Numbered from the stretch's first letter, positions 1 through 8,312 are shown. The stretch is DNA of 64,000 nucleotides from Streptomonospora litoralis (GCF_004323735.1 NZ_CP036455.1:863101-927100), one strand, 5' to 3'. The notes: generated by a model from the sequence alone, not told the origin. Program-made: numbers and translations.

Positions 1-1038
1 CGCGCACTCACGGCCGTCCTCGTCGACACCGAGTCCGTCAGCGGCGGTGAGCGCGTCCTCGCCGACGCCGTCGAGCACGCCCTGAGCGCCCAGCCGCACC
101 TGGCCGTCGAGCGCGACGGTGACGCGATCATCGCCCGTACCGAGCTGGGACGCCGTCGGCGCGTCGTGCTCGCCGGGCACATCGACACGGTGCCCATCGT
201 CGGAAACGTCCCCTCCCGCACGGCGGACGGGCGGCTCTACGGCTGCGGAGCCTCCGACATGAAGAGCGGCGTCGCCGTCCAGCTCAAGCTCGCCGCCTCG
301 GTGCGCGAGCCCGTGCACGACCTGACCTTCGTCTTCTACGACTGCGAGGAGGTCGACGCGGAGCGCAACGGGCTGCGGCGGCTCGCCCGCAACCGCCCCG
401 ACCGGTTGTGGGGCGATTTCGCCGTGCTGCTGGAGCCCACCGGCGGCGTCATCGAGGGCGGCTGCCAGGGCACGATGCGGGTGGAGGTCATCGCCCGCGG
501 CGAGCGGGCGCACAGCGCACGCGCATGGATGGGCAGCAACGCCATCCACGGCGCCGGGCGCATCCTGGACGTACTGCGCGACTACACGCCCCGCCAGCCG
601 GTCGTCGACGGCCTGCAGTACCACGAGGGCCTCAACGCCGTTTTCGTCTCCGGCGGCGTGGCGGGCAACGTCATCCCCGACGAGTGCACGGTCACCGTGA
701 ACTACCGGTTCGCACCCGACATCACCTCCGTCGACGCCGAGCAGCACCTGCGGGAGCTGTTCGAGGGGTTCGACGTGCGGGTCACCGACTCCGCACCGCC
801 GGCGCGGCCGGGGCTGGAGGACCCGGCGGCCGCCGAGTTCGTCTCGGCGGTGGGCGACGGCGAGGTCCGCGCCAAGCTCGGCTGGACGGACGTCGCCAGG
901 ATGGCGGAGCTGGGCGTCCCGGCGGTCAACTACGGCCCGGGCGATCCCACCCTCGCCCACACCCGGGAGGAGTCGGTGTCGCTGGAGGCCGTCGCACTGG
1001 CCGAGGAGCGCATGACGGCCTGGCTGGCCGGGGCCTGA
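1..1038 (+). CDS. dapE: succinyl-diaminopimelate desuccinylase, 5'-truncated by window edge
   Basis: M20-family zinc peptidase that hydrolyses N-succinyl-LL-diaminopimelate in lysine and peptidoglycan precursor synthesis. The reading frame is open from base 1 (starting RALTAVLVDTESVSGGE), so the true start lies outside the window. An internal GTG at 166 is not the start, because the conserved TESVSGGE segment lies before it. Visible metal-site motifs are GHIDTVP, GASDMKSG, the acidic pair in DCEEVDAE, LLEPTGG and the C-terminal LAHTREE. About 346 residues are present. The family is usually ~355-360 residues, so only a short N-terminus is missing. It ends 140 nt before the LOG gene, behind a strong hairpin. 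Confidence 0.93.
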   Translation, partial: RALTAVLVDTESVSGGERVLADAVEHALSAQPHLAVERDGDAIIARTELGRRRRVVLAGHIDTVPIVGNVPSRTADGRLYGCGASDMKSGVAVQLKLAASVREPVHDLTFVFYDCEEVDAERNGLRRLARNRPDRLWGDFAVLLEPTGGVIEGGCQGTMRVEVIARGERAHSARAWMGSNAIHGAGRILDVLRDYTPRQPVVDGLQYHEGLNAVFVSGGVAGNVIPDECTVTVNYRFAPDITSVDAEQHLRELFEGFDVRVTDSAPPARPGLEDPAAAEFVSAVGDGEVRAKLGWTDVARMAELGVPAVNYGPGDPTLAHTREESVSLEAVALAEERMTAWLAGA

Positions 1039-1065
1039 GAAGTCGGGCGGCCGACCCCGGCCGTG

Positions 1066-1092
1066 CGCCGGGTGGCCGCCGGCCACCCGGCG
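1066..1092 (+). terminator. hairpin terminator after dapE
   Basis: Perfect 12-bp inverted repeat (arms 1066-1077 and 1081-1092) around a 3-nt GCC loop, beginning 28 nt past the dapE stop. There is no U-tract, as is usual for high-GC actinobacterial terminators. Confidence 0.6.
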
Positions 1093-1166
1093 GGCCTGCG
1101 TGGATCGTCCGTTCTCGGCCGCTCGCGTGTGGTCTGGGATTCAGCATGGCGCCGCGTGGATCCGGA

Positions 1167-1172
1167 TAGCGT
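1167..1172 (+). promoter_or_regulatory. -10 hexamer TAGCGT, possible leaderless start
   Basis: TAGCGT matches the TANNNT -10 pattern and ends 6 nt before the ATG of the LOG gene, which lacks a Shine-Dalgarno sequence. This geometry fits a leaderless transcript starting at the A of the ATG. No convincing -35 was seen. Confidence 0.3.
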
Positions 1173-1178
1173 TGGTGC

Positions 1179-1994
1179 ATGAAGGATTCTCGGAAGACCC
1201 GCAGCGCGGGGCCGCTTACCTACCGCGGCGACGCCATACCGGCGACGACCACCGACCAGCGCCTCCTGGAAAGCCGTGGCCCGGCCGACTGGGTGCACAC
1301 CGACCCCTGGCGGGTGCTGCGCATCCAGTCGGAGTTCGTCGAGGGCTTCGGTCTGCTGTCGGAGGTCGGCCACGCGGTCAGCGTCTTCGGTTCGGCGCGC
1401 AGCAAACCCGGCACCCCCCACTACGAACTGAGCCAGGAGATCGGCGGCAAGCTGGCCACCTCCGGCTACACCGTCATCACCGGCGGCGGCCCCGGGCTGA
1501 TGGAGGCGGCCAACCGCGGCGCTCAAGAAGCGGGCGGCACCTCGATCGGGCTCGGCATCGAGCTGCCGTTCGAGCAGAGCCTGAACGACCACATCGACAT
1601 CGGTGTCACCTTCCGGTACTTCTTCGTGCGCAAGACCATGTTCGTGAAGTACTCCCAGGCGTTCGTGGTGCTGCCCGGCGGGTTCGGCACGATGGACGAG
1701 CTGTTCGAGGCGATCACCCTGGTGCAGACCGGCAAGGTCACCCGGTTCCCGGTGGTGCTGGTCGGATCGCGCTTCTGGAAGGGGCTGCGCGACTGGATCC
1801 GCGACAGCCTGCTCGAAGAGGGCACCATCTCCCCGGACGATCCGGACCTGATGCACCTGACCGACGACGCCGACGAGGTCGTCGACATCATCCGCAAGTC
1901 CCACGTCGACCTGGCCCGGCGCGAGTTCGAGGCGGGCCGGGTGGCCGACGAGGCCGCCGACCTGCAGGCCGCCGAACGCGCGTCGGACTCCTGA
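1179..1994 (+). CDS. LOG family protein (TIGR00730 Rossmann fold; cytokinin riboside 5'-monophosphate phosphoribohydrolase-like)
   Basis: 271-residue Rossmann-fold protein of the lysine-decarboxylase-like/LOG family, which releases free bases from nucleoside 5'-monophosphates. The two family signatures are present: GGGPGLMEAANRGA (nucleotide loop) and PGGFGTMDELFE (catalytic PGGxGTxxE motif) near residues 165-176. The ~75-residue N-terminal extension before the core is common in the actinobacterial long LOG type. The ATG at 1179 has no recognisable Shine-Dalgarno sequence but sits 6 nt after a TANNNT hexamer. Physiological substrate in this host is unknown; the family assignment is firm. Confidence 0.9.
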   Translation: MKDSRKTRSAGPLTYRGDAIPATTTDQRLLESRGPADWVHTDPWRVLRIQSEFVEGFGLLSEVGHAVSVFGSARSKPGTPHYELSQEIGGKLATSGYTVITGGGPGLMEAANRGAQEAGGTSIGLGIELPFEQSLNDHIDIGVTFRYFFVRKTMFVKYSQAFVVLPGGFGTMDELFEAITLVQTGKVTRFPVVLVGSRFWKGLRDWIRDSLLEEGTISPDDPDLMHLTDDADEVVDIIRKSHVDLARREFEAGRVADEAADLQAAERASDS

Positions 1995-2013
1995 GCCCGG
2001 CGCGGCCCCTCGC

Positions 2014-2370
2014 TCAGGCGAGACCGCGCCGCGCCACCGCCGGCGGCCGCCGCCCCTGCACGGAGGCGACCATGTCGACGGCCTGGCGCACGGCGTCGGC
2101 GTGCTCGGTCGCGAACACCCGCGCACCCAGCCACGCGTAGACCGACGCCAGCGCCACGGCCGCAGCGGCACCGTGCGCGCCCCGGCCGCGTGGGACTGCT
2201 CCGCCGTCCTCGGCGGTGCGTGGCGGCGCGCATCGGACCAGCACGGTGCGCCCCTGCTCGGCGAGTTCCCGCACGTGCTCGGGGGCGGGCCGGTAGCCGA
2301 GGTCGTCGGCGCCCTCCACGACCGCCGCCAGCTCCACGATCCGGCAGCGACCCGCACCGTCCTGTGTCAT
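2014..2370 (-). CDS. conserved hypothetical protein with dihydropteroate-synthase-like C-terminus
   Basis: Predicted 118-residue soluble protein. The ATG at 2370 was chosen over longer frames because AGGGGA lies 4-9 nt upstream and because the longer form would run into the divergent DivIVA gene. The N-terminal part reads MTQDGAGRCRIVELAAVV. The C-terminal part (SVYAWLGARVFATEHADA, then VRQAVDMVASVQG) resembles the last beta-alpha unit of the dihydropteroate synthase TIM barrel, as if only the end of such a barrel had been retained. The pterin and sulfonamide-site residues of a real FolP are absent, so enzymatic activity is not expected. It is convergent with the LOG gene. Confidence 0.6.
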   Translation of the reverse strand: MTQDGAGRCRIVELAAVVEGADDLGYRPAPEHVRELAEQGRTVLVRCAPPRTAEDGGAVPRGRGAHGAAAAVALASVYAWLGARVFATEHADAVRQAVDMVASVQGRRPPAVARRGLA

Positions 2371-2449
2371 ACGGTCCCCTCCGCCATAGCCTGCCCCGCC
2401 GGGTCTGCGCCGCCGCCGACGCTCCCGGGCTGTGGCACCATTGAGCCTA

Positions 2450-3202
2450 ATGTCTCCGATCATCCTCGTCCTGATCGCCCTCGCCGCGGTGGCCGCGCTC
2501 GCCGGCGTGGCGTTCGTGGTCATGGGGAAGGGCGGTGAGCTGGCGCGCTTCGAGGCCGACCACCCGCCGTTGGACCTCCCCGCCGACCGCCCGCTGTCCG
2601 GATCGGACGTCGGCCGGGTGCTGCTTCCGCTGTCGCTGTGGGGCTATCACGTGCGCGCCGTCGACGACGTGCTGCGGCGGGTCGTGGGCGCGCTGTCCGA
2701 GCGCGACGCGCGTATCGCCGACTTGGAGCGGCGACTCTCCGAAGCCGGCCGCCCGGTTCCGCCGTCCCCGGCGCAGGCCGCGGGATCGGACTCGGGAACC
2801 GCCGCCACCGCGGTGCTGGGCGGAGCGCACGCGGCGAACTCCGCGGGCGCCGCGAGTGCACCGACTGCGCCGGCTCCTCCGCCCGGCGGGGCGCGCGGCG
2901 GCGCCGCGCCGCGGACGGGCGCCCACGCCCGCACCCCGGCGCCGGCGGGCACCGAGCGCTCGGCGGAGTCCCCGCGCGACGGCGCCGAAGACAGCGGTGC
3001 CCGCGAGTCCGGCGCGCGGGAGCAGGATACGACGGGCTCCGGCGCGGGTACCGGTGGCCGGGACACGGGTGCACAGCACAAAGCCGCCGAGGCCGCCGAG
3101 CCGACCGCCGAGGGCACCGAGCGCGCGTCGGAGGAGAACGCCGAATCCGGGCGGAAACCGTCCGCGCCCGGCGCGGTCTCGCCGCAGAGCGACACGTCGT
3201 GA
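2450..3202 (+). CDS. DivIVA domain-containing membrane protein
   Basis: About 250 residues. An N-terminal transmembrane helix (residues ~3-25, SPIILVLIALAAVAALAGV) is followed by a short DivIVA-type segment with the pattern 'LPLSLWGYHVRAVDDVLRRV', where a protein-membrane curvature motif precedes a heptad-rich helix (SERDARIADLERRL). The rest is a long Ala/Gly/Pro/Glu-rich low-complexity tail. The ATG at 2450 is preferred to a GTG at 2432 because it begins directly at the hydrophobic segment. The stop overlaps the GTG of tag by 3 nt, so the two genes are translationally coupled. This pairing is common in actinobacteria. The likely role is in polar growth or septation; no partner is shown by the sequence. 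Confidence 0.75.
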   Translation: MSPIILVLIALAAVAALAGVAFVVMGKGGELARFEADHPPLDLPADRPLSGSDVGRVLLPLSLWGYHVRAVDDVLRRVVGALSERDARIADLERRLSEAGRPVPPSPAQAAGSDSGTAATAVLGGAHAANSAGAASAPTAPAPPPGGARGGAAPRTGAHARTPAPAGTERSAESPRDGAEDSGARESGAREQDTTGSGAGTGGRDTGAQHKAAEAAEPTAEGTERASEENAESGRKPSAPGAVSPQSDTS

Positions 3203-3789
3203 CCGGCGACGAGGCGACCGCCCGGCAGGGCCCGGACGGACTGCGCCGCTGCCACTGGGCGCTGGGCGGCGAGGACCTGCTGTACTACCACGACACCGAG
3301 TGGGGCGTGGCGATCACCGGCGACGACGCCATGTTCGAGCGCGTCTGCCTGGAGGGCTTCCAAGCGGGCCTGTCGTGGTTGACCGTGCTGCGCAAGCGGC
3401 CCGCGCTGCGCGAGGTCTTCGCCGGGTTCGACCCCGCTGCCATCGCCCGCTACGGCGAGGCCGACGTCGAGCGCCTGCTCGGCGACGCGCGGCTGATCCG
3501 CAGCAGGCCCAAGATCCAGGCCGTGATCAACAACGCCCGCGCCGCCCTGGAGCTGCCCGGCGGGCTCGCCGCGCTGGTGTGGGATCACGCGCCCGCCGAC
3601 CACCGGGTGCCCGAGAAGGTCGACGACGTTCCGCCGTCGACCCCGGAGAGCGCCGCCCTGGCCAAGGCGCTGAAGCGGCACGGCTTCAAGTTCGTCGGCC
3701 CCACCACCGCCTATGCGACCATGCAGGCCGCCGGGGTGGTCGACGACCATCTCGGCGACTGCTTCCGCCGCACACGACCGCACGAGTGA
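3199..3789 (+). CDS. tag: DNA-3-methyladenine glycosylase I
   Basis: 196-residue base-excision repair enzyme removing 3-methyladenine. The start is the GTG at 3199, overlapping the upstream TGA (3200-3202); the frame extends farther upstream without homology. Diagnostic segments are RCHWALG...YHDTEWG near the N-terminus, the FQAGLSWLTVLRKRPALREVF core, and VDDHLGDCF at the C-terminus. The Cys and His of RCxW/YHDxEWG and the HxxxC of the C-terminus are the structural zinc ligands known for Tag. RCHWA replaces the usual RCPWA but keeps the Cys. Expression is probably driven by the DivIVA-gene promoter. Confidence 0.92.
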   Translation: MTGDEATARQGPDGLRRCHWALGGEDLLYYHDTEWGVAITGDDAMFERVCLEGFQAGLSWLTVLRKRPALREVFAGFDPAAIARYGEADVERLLGDARLIRSRPKIQAVINNARAALELPGGLAALVWDHAPADHRVPEKVDDVPPSTPESAALAKALKRHGFKFVGPTTAYATMQAAGVVDDHLGDCFRRTRPHE

Positions 3790-4259
3790 GGCCGATGTCC
3801 GCCCTGGAAACGGGCGACGGCGGCGAAGGGGGCCGCCCCGGTTCGACTCCCCGCCGGCGCCCTCACGGGTGGTCGCGGCGGCTTCACGCCCCGCCCCGGC
3901 GGAGTCGGACCCGTCCGCCCGCGGCCGGGCGGCCGAAAGCATGTGCCGTACGGGCGCGACGACCCGTTTGTGCGTTACGCCGCCGTCGCGGCGCCCACCA
4001 CCGGCCCGATGGTTGTAGGCTCCTGCCCTAAGGCGCGGTGGAGACCGCGCCGCTACCCCCTCTTTCCGCGCCTGGCCGCGGCGCCGGCCGCGCGGAACCC
4101 CACCCGCGGTGCAGTCCGAGCGCGCCGTCCACCCCTGCATCTCCACGCGATGCCGCCGAGCCCCGATCTTCGCTGTCGGGACATGTATGGCTTCGGCTGT
4201 TCTGGGGCTGATACGACATCGTGTGTACTTCATCACCCTTTGTCGGAGGCGGTGGCCGA
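3790..4259 (+). other. 470-nt intergenic region with a short hairpin
   Basis: No convincing gene was found. It holds an 8-bp perfect hairpin (arms 4032-4039 and 4044-4051, loop GGAG). It also holds a tRNA-like false lead at 3800-3855, discussed under rejected items. The last ~120 nt before the next genes are clearly less GC-rich and may contain the promoter of the kinase operon; no specific -35/-10 pair could be assigned. Confidence 0.4.
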
Positions 4260-4382
4260 ATGCGTCGCTTATTCTCTGACGCTGAAGCCGCGAACGGACA
4301 CCTGCACCTGTTCGCCTTGGAGGTCGAAGCCATGATCACAGCCAACGCCCCCGGCCGGACCCTGCCCGGAGGCCGGCGGTGA
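4260..4382 (+). CDS. possible 40-residue small protein with a TTA codon
   Basis: Short open frame starting MRRLFSDAEAANGHLHLF. GGAGG lies at 4245-4249, ten nt before the ATG, and the stop overlaps the GTG of the next gene in a GTGA junction (4379-4382). The fourth codon is TTA, a rare codon in such genomes. A coding role is supported only by the ribosome-binding site and the overlap; it could be a leader peptide coupling translation of the membrane protein that follows. No homology recognised. Confidence 0.3.
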   Translation: MRRLFSDAEAANGHLHLFALEVEAMITANAPGRTLPGGRR

Positions 4383-4969
4383 GCGACGTCCCCGGTGCCG
4401 CCGCGCCGAGCGACGGCGAGCAGGACGGCGCCGGTTCCGGTGGCGGCTCGCCGATCCGGCAGATGTCCCTGTGGCCGCCGCCCCGGTCCAACCGGCACAG
4501 TGCCAAGCGACGCAAGAGCCTCGTCGCAGGGATCGTCGCCGTGGTCGTGCTGGGCGCGGGAATCGGAACGGCCGCTGTGTGGGTGCTGCAGCGCGACCAG
4601 GCCGCCACCGCCGACGGGCCGGCCGTGCCCGAGTCCTACGCCGGTACATGGCGGGGCGAGATGAGCCAGTTCAACGAGGAGGGCGAGCACATCGTCGACT
4701 GGGGTGCCGAGGTCAAGCTGGAACAGGGCGAGGAGCGCGGCGTCTCCGAGTGGTACACCCTCGACTGCCGCGGCAGCCTGGACCTGACCGAGCGCCGGGG
4801 CGACCGGCTCACCTTCGACTACGTCGAGACCTACGATCCGGATGAGCGGTGCGTGGACGAGTCGGAGCTGGTCCTCGACAGCGGTGACTCCGCCGGCACG
4901 CTGCACGCCCGCTGGAGCGCCGTCTCCCACGAAGGCGTGCCGATGACCTCCACCGGAACTCTCCGCTAG
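4379..4969 (+). CDS. hypothetical membrane-anchored protein upstream of the Ser/Thr kinase
   Basis: 196 residues with a GTG start. A disordered Gly/Ser/Pro-rich cytoplasmic segment (residues 1-45) ends in basic KRRK, followed by one transmembrane helix (about residues 48-70, SLVAGIVAVVVLGAGIGTAA). The extracytoplasmic domain (~80-196) begins YAGTWRGEMSQF and contains two cysteines (LDCRGSLDL, DERCVDESEL) that could form a disulfide. The 'tWrGe' beginning resembles small lipocalin or beta-barrel-like sensor domains found at the ends of actinobacterial Ser/Thr kinases. It lies 60 nt upstream of a kinase that lacks an external domain, so it could be a separately encoded sensor or partner (inference). 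Confidence 0.65.
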   Translation: MSDVPGAAAPSDGEQDGAGSGGGSPIRQMSLWPPPRSNRHSAKRRKSLVAGIVAVVVLGAGIGTAAVWVLQRDQAATADGPAVPESYAGTWRGEMSQFNEEGEHIVDWGAEVKLEQGEERGVSEWYTLDCRGSLDLTERRGDRLTFDYVETYDPDERCVDESELVLDSGDSAGTLHARWSAVSHEGVPMTSTGTLR

Positions 4970-5029
4970 GGTGGGCGCCGCCGACGCCCGCGTGCCCGCA
5001 GCGCGCGGTACAGGGCCCGTGGAGGGAAG

Positions 5030-6844
5030 ATGACCGGAACCCAGCCCCTGACCGACGACGATCCCCGGAGCATCGGCGGCTACGCGCTGAGCGCCCGGCT
5101 GGGGCAGGGCGGCCAAGGCGTGGTCTACCTGGGGCGCGACGACACCGACGGCGCGCCCGTCGCGGTCAAGACCCTGCACGCCGACGGCATCGACGCCGCG
5201 GGTCTGCGCCGTCAGCTCTCCGAGGAGGTCGAGACCGCGCGGCGGGTGGCGCGGTTCTGCACCGCCCAGGTGCTGGCCGCCGACATCGACGCCGAACCGC
5301 CCTATGTCGTCAGCGAGTACATCGAGGGCCCCACCCTGCGCGAGGTGGTCCGGCGCGACGGCCCGATGAGCGGGGCCGCGCTGGAGCGGTTGGCCGTGGG
5401 CACCCTGACCGCTCTGGCGGCCATCCACCAGGCGGGGATCGTGCACCGCGACTTCAAGCCGGGCAACGTGCTCATGGGGCACGACGGCCCCCGGGTCATC
5501 GACTTCGGCATCGCCCGCGCGCTGGAGGGTACCGCCATCCTCACCAGCCAGATCGCGGGCACTCCCGCCTACATGGCCCCCGAGCAGATCGCCGGCCGGC
5601 CCCTGGGTCCCGCGGTCGACCTGTTCTCGTGGGGCTCCACCATCGCCTTCGCGGCCAACGGGTGGGGGCCCTTCGGCCAGGACTCGCTGCACGAGGTCCT
5701 GCACAACGTCTCCGCCGAGCCCCCGGACCTGGGCGCGCTGGACGGCCGACTCCGCGACATCGCGTCGCGCTGCCTGTCCAAGGACCCCGACCAGCGGCCT
5801 TCGGCGGCCGAGACGCTGATGGGCGTTCTGGGCGTCGCGATGCCCGAGCCCGGCGGCGGCGCCCCGGCGCAGGCCGAGGAGACCGACGAGCCGGGGGCCC
5901 TGCCGATCCACACACTTGCGGCCGGTGCGGCGGCCGCGGCGCCCGAGGGCACCGCGGCCGGACTGCGCGAAAGCCTGGCGCAGGAGGCGGCGGGCGACGA
6001 CGGCCTGTTCCGCTCCTTCCCGCCCCTCACGCCGCCCCCAGCAGGCTCGGGGCCGCGCTACGACACGGGTGCCGGACCCGGTACCGCCGCGTCCAGCGGG
6101 CCGCAGACCCCGCCGGCCGCGGCGTCTTCCGGACCGCCGCCGGGCGCCGTGCAGCCGGGTGCGGATCCGGCCTCCGCCGGCGGTTCCGCCTGGGTTCCAC
6201 CGGGCGCGCATCCGCAATCGGGTCCGCAGCAGCCGTCGCCCTACGGTGGGCCCGCCGGGGCGGGGCCGACGGGCGGGCAGCAGCCTTATGGCCCCTCGGG
6301 TCCGCAGTCGCCGTACGGTCCGGGGCCGGGTGCTCCGCCGTCGGGTCCGCAACCGCCGTACGGTCCGGGGCCGGATGCTGCGCAGGCTGGGCCGGGCCCC
6401 TACGGCTCCGGCGGCCCGGGTCCGCAGCAGCCGTCGCCCTACGGTGGGCCCGCGGGGGCGGGGCCGACGGGTGGGCAGCAGCCTTATGGCCCCTCGGGTC
6501 CGCAGTCGCCGTACGGTCCGGGGCCGGGTGCTCCGCCGTCGGGTCCGCAGCCGCCCTACGGCCCGGAACAGGGGAAGGTGCAGCCGGGACCCGGAGCGCC
6601 CTACGGCCCAGCACCGGGAGTCCCGGGACCGCAGCAGCCCGCACCCTACGGGGCGACCCCTGCGGCGCCGCAGGGCGGCCCGCCCGCGGGCGCCTGGGGC
6701 CGGCAGCCGCCCGCTTCCGGGGCCGCGCCTGCGTCGCCTGCGTCGAAGGGCAGCGGGGCCGGTGTCATCATCGGAATCGTCGTCGGCGCCTCGCTCCTCG
6801 TGGTGATCGTGGTAGGCGTCGTCATCGCCGGCATCCTGGGCTGA
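5030..6844 (+). CDS. eukaryotic-type serine/threonine protein kinase, membrane-anchored
   Basis: 604 residues. The kinase domain (residues ~13-270) has the glycine loop LGQGGQGVVYLG, VAVK lysine K47, HRDFKPGNVL catalytic loop (D141), DFG (D158), and AYMAPEQ as the P+1/APE region. A ~300-residue Pro/Gly/Gln-rich linker follows, containing a 66-residue internal duplication. A single C-terminal transmembrane helix (~578-602, GVIIGIVVGASLLVVIVVGV) ends the protein with essentially nothing outside the membrane. It is therefore a tail-anchored kinase with no sensor domain of its own. A strong ribosome-binding site (GGAGGGAAG) precedes the ATG. The upstream gene encodes a small anchored protein that might supply sensing. 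Confidence 0.92.
   Translation: MTGTQPLTDDDPRSIGGYALSARLGQGGQGVVYLGRDDTDGAPVAVKTLHADGIDAAGLRRQLSEEVETARRVARFCTAQVLAADIDAEPPYVVSEYIEGPTLREVVRRDGPMSGAALERLAVGTLTALAAIHQAGIVHRDFKPGNVLMGHDGPRVIDFGIARALEGTAILTSQIAGTPAYMAPEQIAGRPLGPAVDLFSWGSTIAFAANGWGPFGQDSLHEVLHNVSAEPPDLGALDGRLRDIASRCLSKDPDQRPSAAETLMGVLGVAMPEPGGGAPAQAEETDEPGALPIHTLAAGAAAAAPEGTAAGLRESLAQEAAGDDGLFRSFPPLTPPPAGSGPRYDTGAGPGTAASSGPQTPPAAASSGPPPGAVQPGADPASAGGSAWVPPGAHPQSGPQQPSPYGGPAGAGPTGGQQPYGPSGPQSPYGPGPGAPPSGPQPPYGPGPDAAQAGPGPYGSGGPGPQQPSPYGGPAGAGPTGGQQPYGPSGPQSPYGPGPGAPPSGPQPPYGPEQGKVQPGPGAPYGPAPGVPGPQQPAPYGATPAAPQGGPPAGAWGRQPPASGAAPASPASKGSGAGVIIGIVVGASLLVVIVVGVVIAGILG
6221..6567 (+). repeat. 198-bp in-frame tandem duplication in the kinase linker
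   Basis: Two near-identical blocks start at 6221 and 6419 (period 198 bp = 66 codons). Each begins with GGTCCGCAGCAGCCGTCGCC and encodes PQQPSPYGGPAGAGPTGGQQ followed by shorter PYGP(G/S) subrepeats. The few differences are mainly at third positions, indicating a recent duplication within a low-complexity linker. Confidence 0.9.
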
Positions 6845-6895
6845 GAGCCCGCCGATGCCCGCCGCGACGCCCGCGACCCCCGCCGGCGGGTGCGG

Positions 6896-7759
6896 CTAGT
6901 GGCCCTCGAAGTCGGGTTGCTCCTTGTTCAGGAAGGCCAGGGTGGCGTTGAGATGGTCGGCGGTCTCGGCGCACTGGTCCTGCAGGCCCGCCTCCATTTC
7001 CAGGGCGTTGACCAGGTCCAGCCCGGACCCGAACGTCAGCTCGGCCTTGATGGCCGCGTAGGCCACCGTCGGCCCTTGCGCCAGGCGTACCGCCAGCTCC
7101 CGTGCGGAGTCCTCCAGTTCGGCGTCCGGCACCACCTTGCTGACCAGTCCGATCTCCAGGGCGCGCGCGGCCGGCACGGGCTCGGCCAGCATCAGCATTT
7201 CCATCGCCCGGGCGTGGCCGACCAGGCGCGGCAGCGTCCACGACGCCCCCGAGTCCGCGCCGAGGCCGACGTTGGCGAAGGCCATCAGGAACGACGCCCG
7301 CTCCGCGGCCACGCGCAGGTCGCAGGCGAGGGCGATCGAGGCGCCGGCGCCCGCGGCCGTGCCGTTGACCGCGGCCACCACCGGCTTGGGCATCCGCACC
7401 AGGCCCAGGATGATGGGGTTGTAGTGGTCCCGGACGGTGCGGTCGAGGCCGCGGCCCTCATTGAGGTTCTCCGCGTGCTCGCGGAGGTCCTGCCCGGCGG
7501 AGAACGCCTTGCCGCTGCCGGTCAGCAGCACGGCGCGGGCGCGGGTGTCGCCCTTGGCGCGCTCGATGGCCGCCAGCAGGGCCTCCTTGGTCTCCACGGT
7601 CAGGGAGTTCAGCGCATCCGGCCGGTTCAGCCGGATAGTGGCGACCCCGTCGGCCAGTTCGTACCCGACGGCGGTGTCCTCGGCGCTTTCCGCGCCGCTG
7701 TCCCCGTTGCCTGCGGTGTCCCGGCTGTCGGCGGTGCCTGCGGTGTCTGACTCGGACAA
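6896..7759 (-). CDS. enoyl-CoA hydratase/isomerase, PaaG-like
   Basis: 287 residues; crotonase superfamily. After a ~30-residue acidic low-complexity N-terminus come the oxyanion-hole motifs AFSAGQDL and NGTAAGAGASIALACDLR, then GLGADSGASWTLPRLVG. The Asp in GADSG occupies the position of the catalytic Asp of PaaG-type isomerases (1,2-epoxyphenylacetyl-CoA isomerase) rather than the Glu of classical hydratases, so isomerase-type chemistry is more likely than simple hydration. The start is TTG at 7759, five nt after GGGAGT. No other phenylacetate genes are nearby, so a different acyl-CoA substrate is possible. Confidence 0.85.
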   Translation of the reverse strand: MSESDTAGTADSRDTAGNGDSGAESAEDTAVGYELADGVATIRLNRPDALNSLTVETKEALLAAIERAKGDTRARAVLLTGSGKAFSAGQDLREHAENLNEGRGLDRTVRDHYNPIILGLVRMPKPVVAAVNGTAAGAGASIALACDLRVAAERASFLMAFANVGLGADSGASWTLPRLVGHARAMEMLMLAEPVPAARALEIGLVSKVVPDAELEDSARELAVRLAQGPTVAYAAIKAELTFGSGLDLVNALEMEAGLQDQCAETADHLNATLAFLNKEQPDFEGH

Positions 7760-8035
7760 GCGGTACTCCCGGTCTGATCGGCTGCTGGCGCGGTCCCCGC
7801 GACCGCGAAAGTGCGCTGCGGCTATAACCTTACTGTTCGGATTCTTCGGGACCGATGGCCCCGACGCTGTCCGATCGTTCCCAATCGGCTCCCAAAACCG
7901 AGATAATGGCAGAACAGTGATTCATTCCCTGAGTCACGCGGATGAGGCGCGACCCCGGACCGGCCGCCCCGTGGTAGGGGCGCCTCCGCCGGAGCGGCCC
8001 AGGCACTGCAGTTTTCCTATGAAAGGGGATACGGC
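7760..8035. other. 276-nt divergent promoter region
   Basis: Lies between the divergent PaaG-like gene and the DUF3117 gene. It includes an A/T-richer patch around 7820-7850 (containing TATAAC) and a second around 7895-7930. Promoters for both genes should lie here, but no -35/-10 pair is clear enough to call. Confidence 0.35.
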
Positions 8036-8203
8036 ATGGCGGCGATGAAGCCGAGGACCGGTGATGGTCCCATGGAGGTCACCAAGGAAGGCCGCGGCAT
8101 CATCATGCGGGTCCCGCTGGAGGGCGGCGGGCGGCTCGTCGTCGAGCTCACGCCGGACGAGGCCGCCGAGCTCAAGGAGGCCCTCGACGGCGTCGTCGGC
8201 TGA
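8036..8203 (+). CDS. DUF3117 domain-containing small protein
   Basis: 55-residue protein beginning MAAMKPRTGDGPMEVTKEGR and ending in a short acidic helix (TPDEAAELKEALDGVVG). This is the almost invariant DUF3117 sequence of actinobacteria. GAAAGGGG at 8021-8028 is a good ribosome-binding site. The fold is a small beta sheet plus helix; function is unknown. It is normally found near leucyl aminopeptidase, or sigma-E in actinobacterial chromosomes, as here. Confidence 0.93.
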   Translation: MAAMKPRTGDGPMEVTKEGRGIIMRVPLEGGGRLVVELTPDEAAELKEALDGVVG

Positions 8204-8312
8204 AGCCGGACGCACCCGGCGGCCGCCCCGACAGCCGCCGAACGCGTGCCGCAGCCACCTCGGGGCGGGCAGCGGCTCCACCGAGATCCCATCCCACGAT
8301 TGCGAGCATCCG

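Noticed and set aside
408-1169. Long overlapping plus-strand frame inside dapE, and similar Arg/Ala/Pro-rich frames throughout
   Set aside because: Third-position GC bias keeps shadow frames open. The real frame has clear dapE homology; these have none.
3199-3789. Tag as inactive because RCHW replaces RCPW
   Set aside because: The zinc-binding Cys and all other signature residues are kept; the Pro is not a ligand.
3800-3855. tRNA-Ser-like stretch (CCTGGAAACGGG, a GGCGGC/GCCGCC arm and GGTTCGACTCC)
   Set aside because: The T-stem does not pair, the anticodon loop is out of register, and no D-arm or 5' acceptor strand exists upstream.
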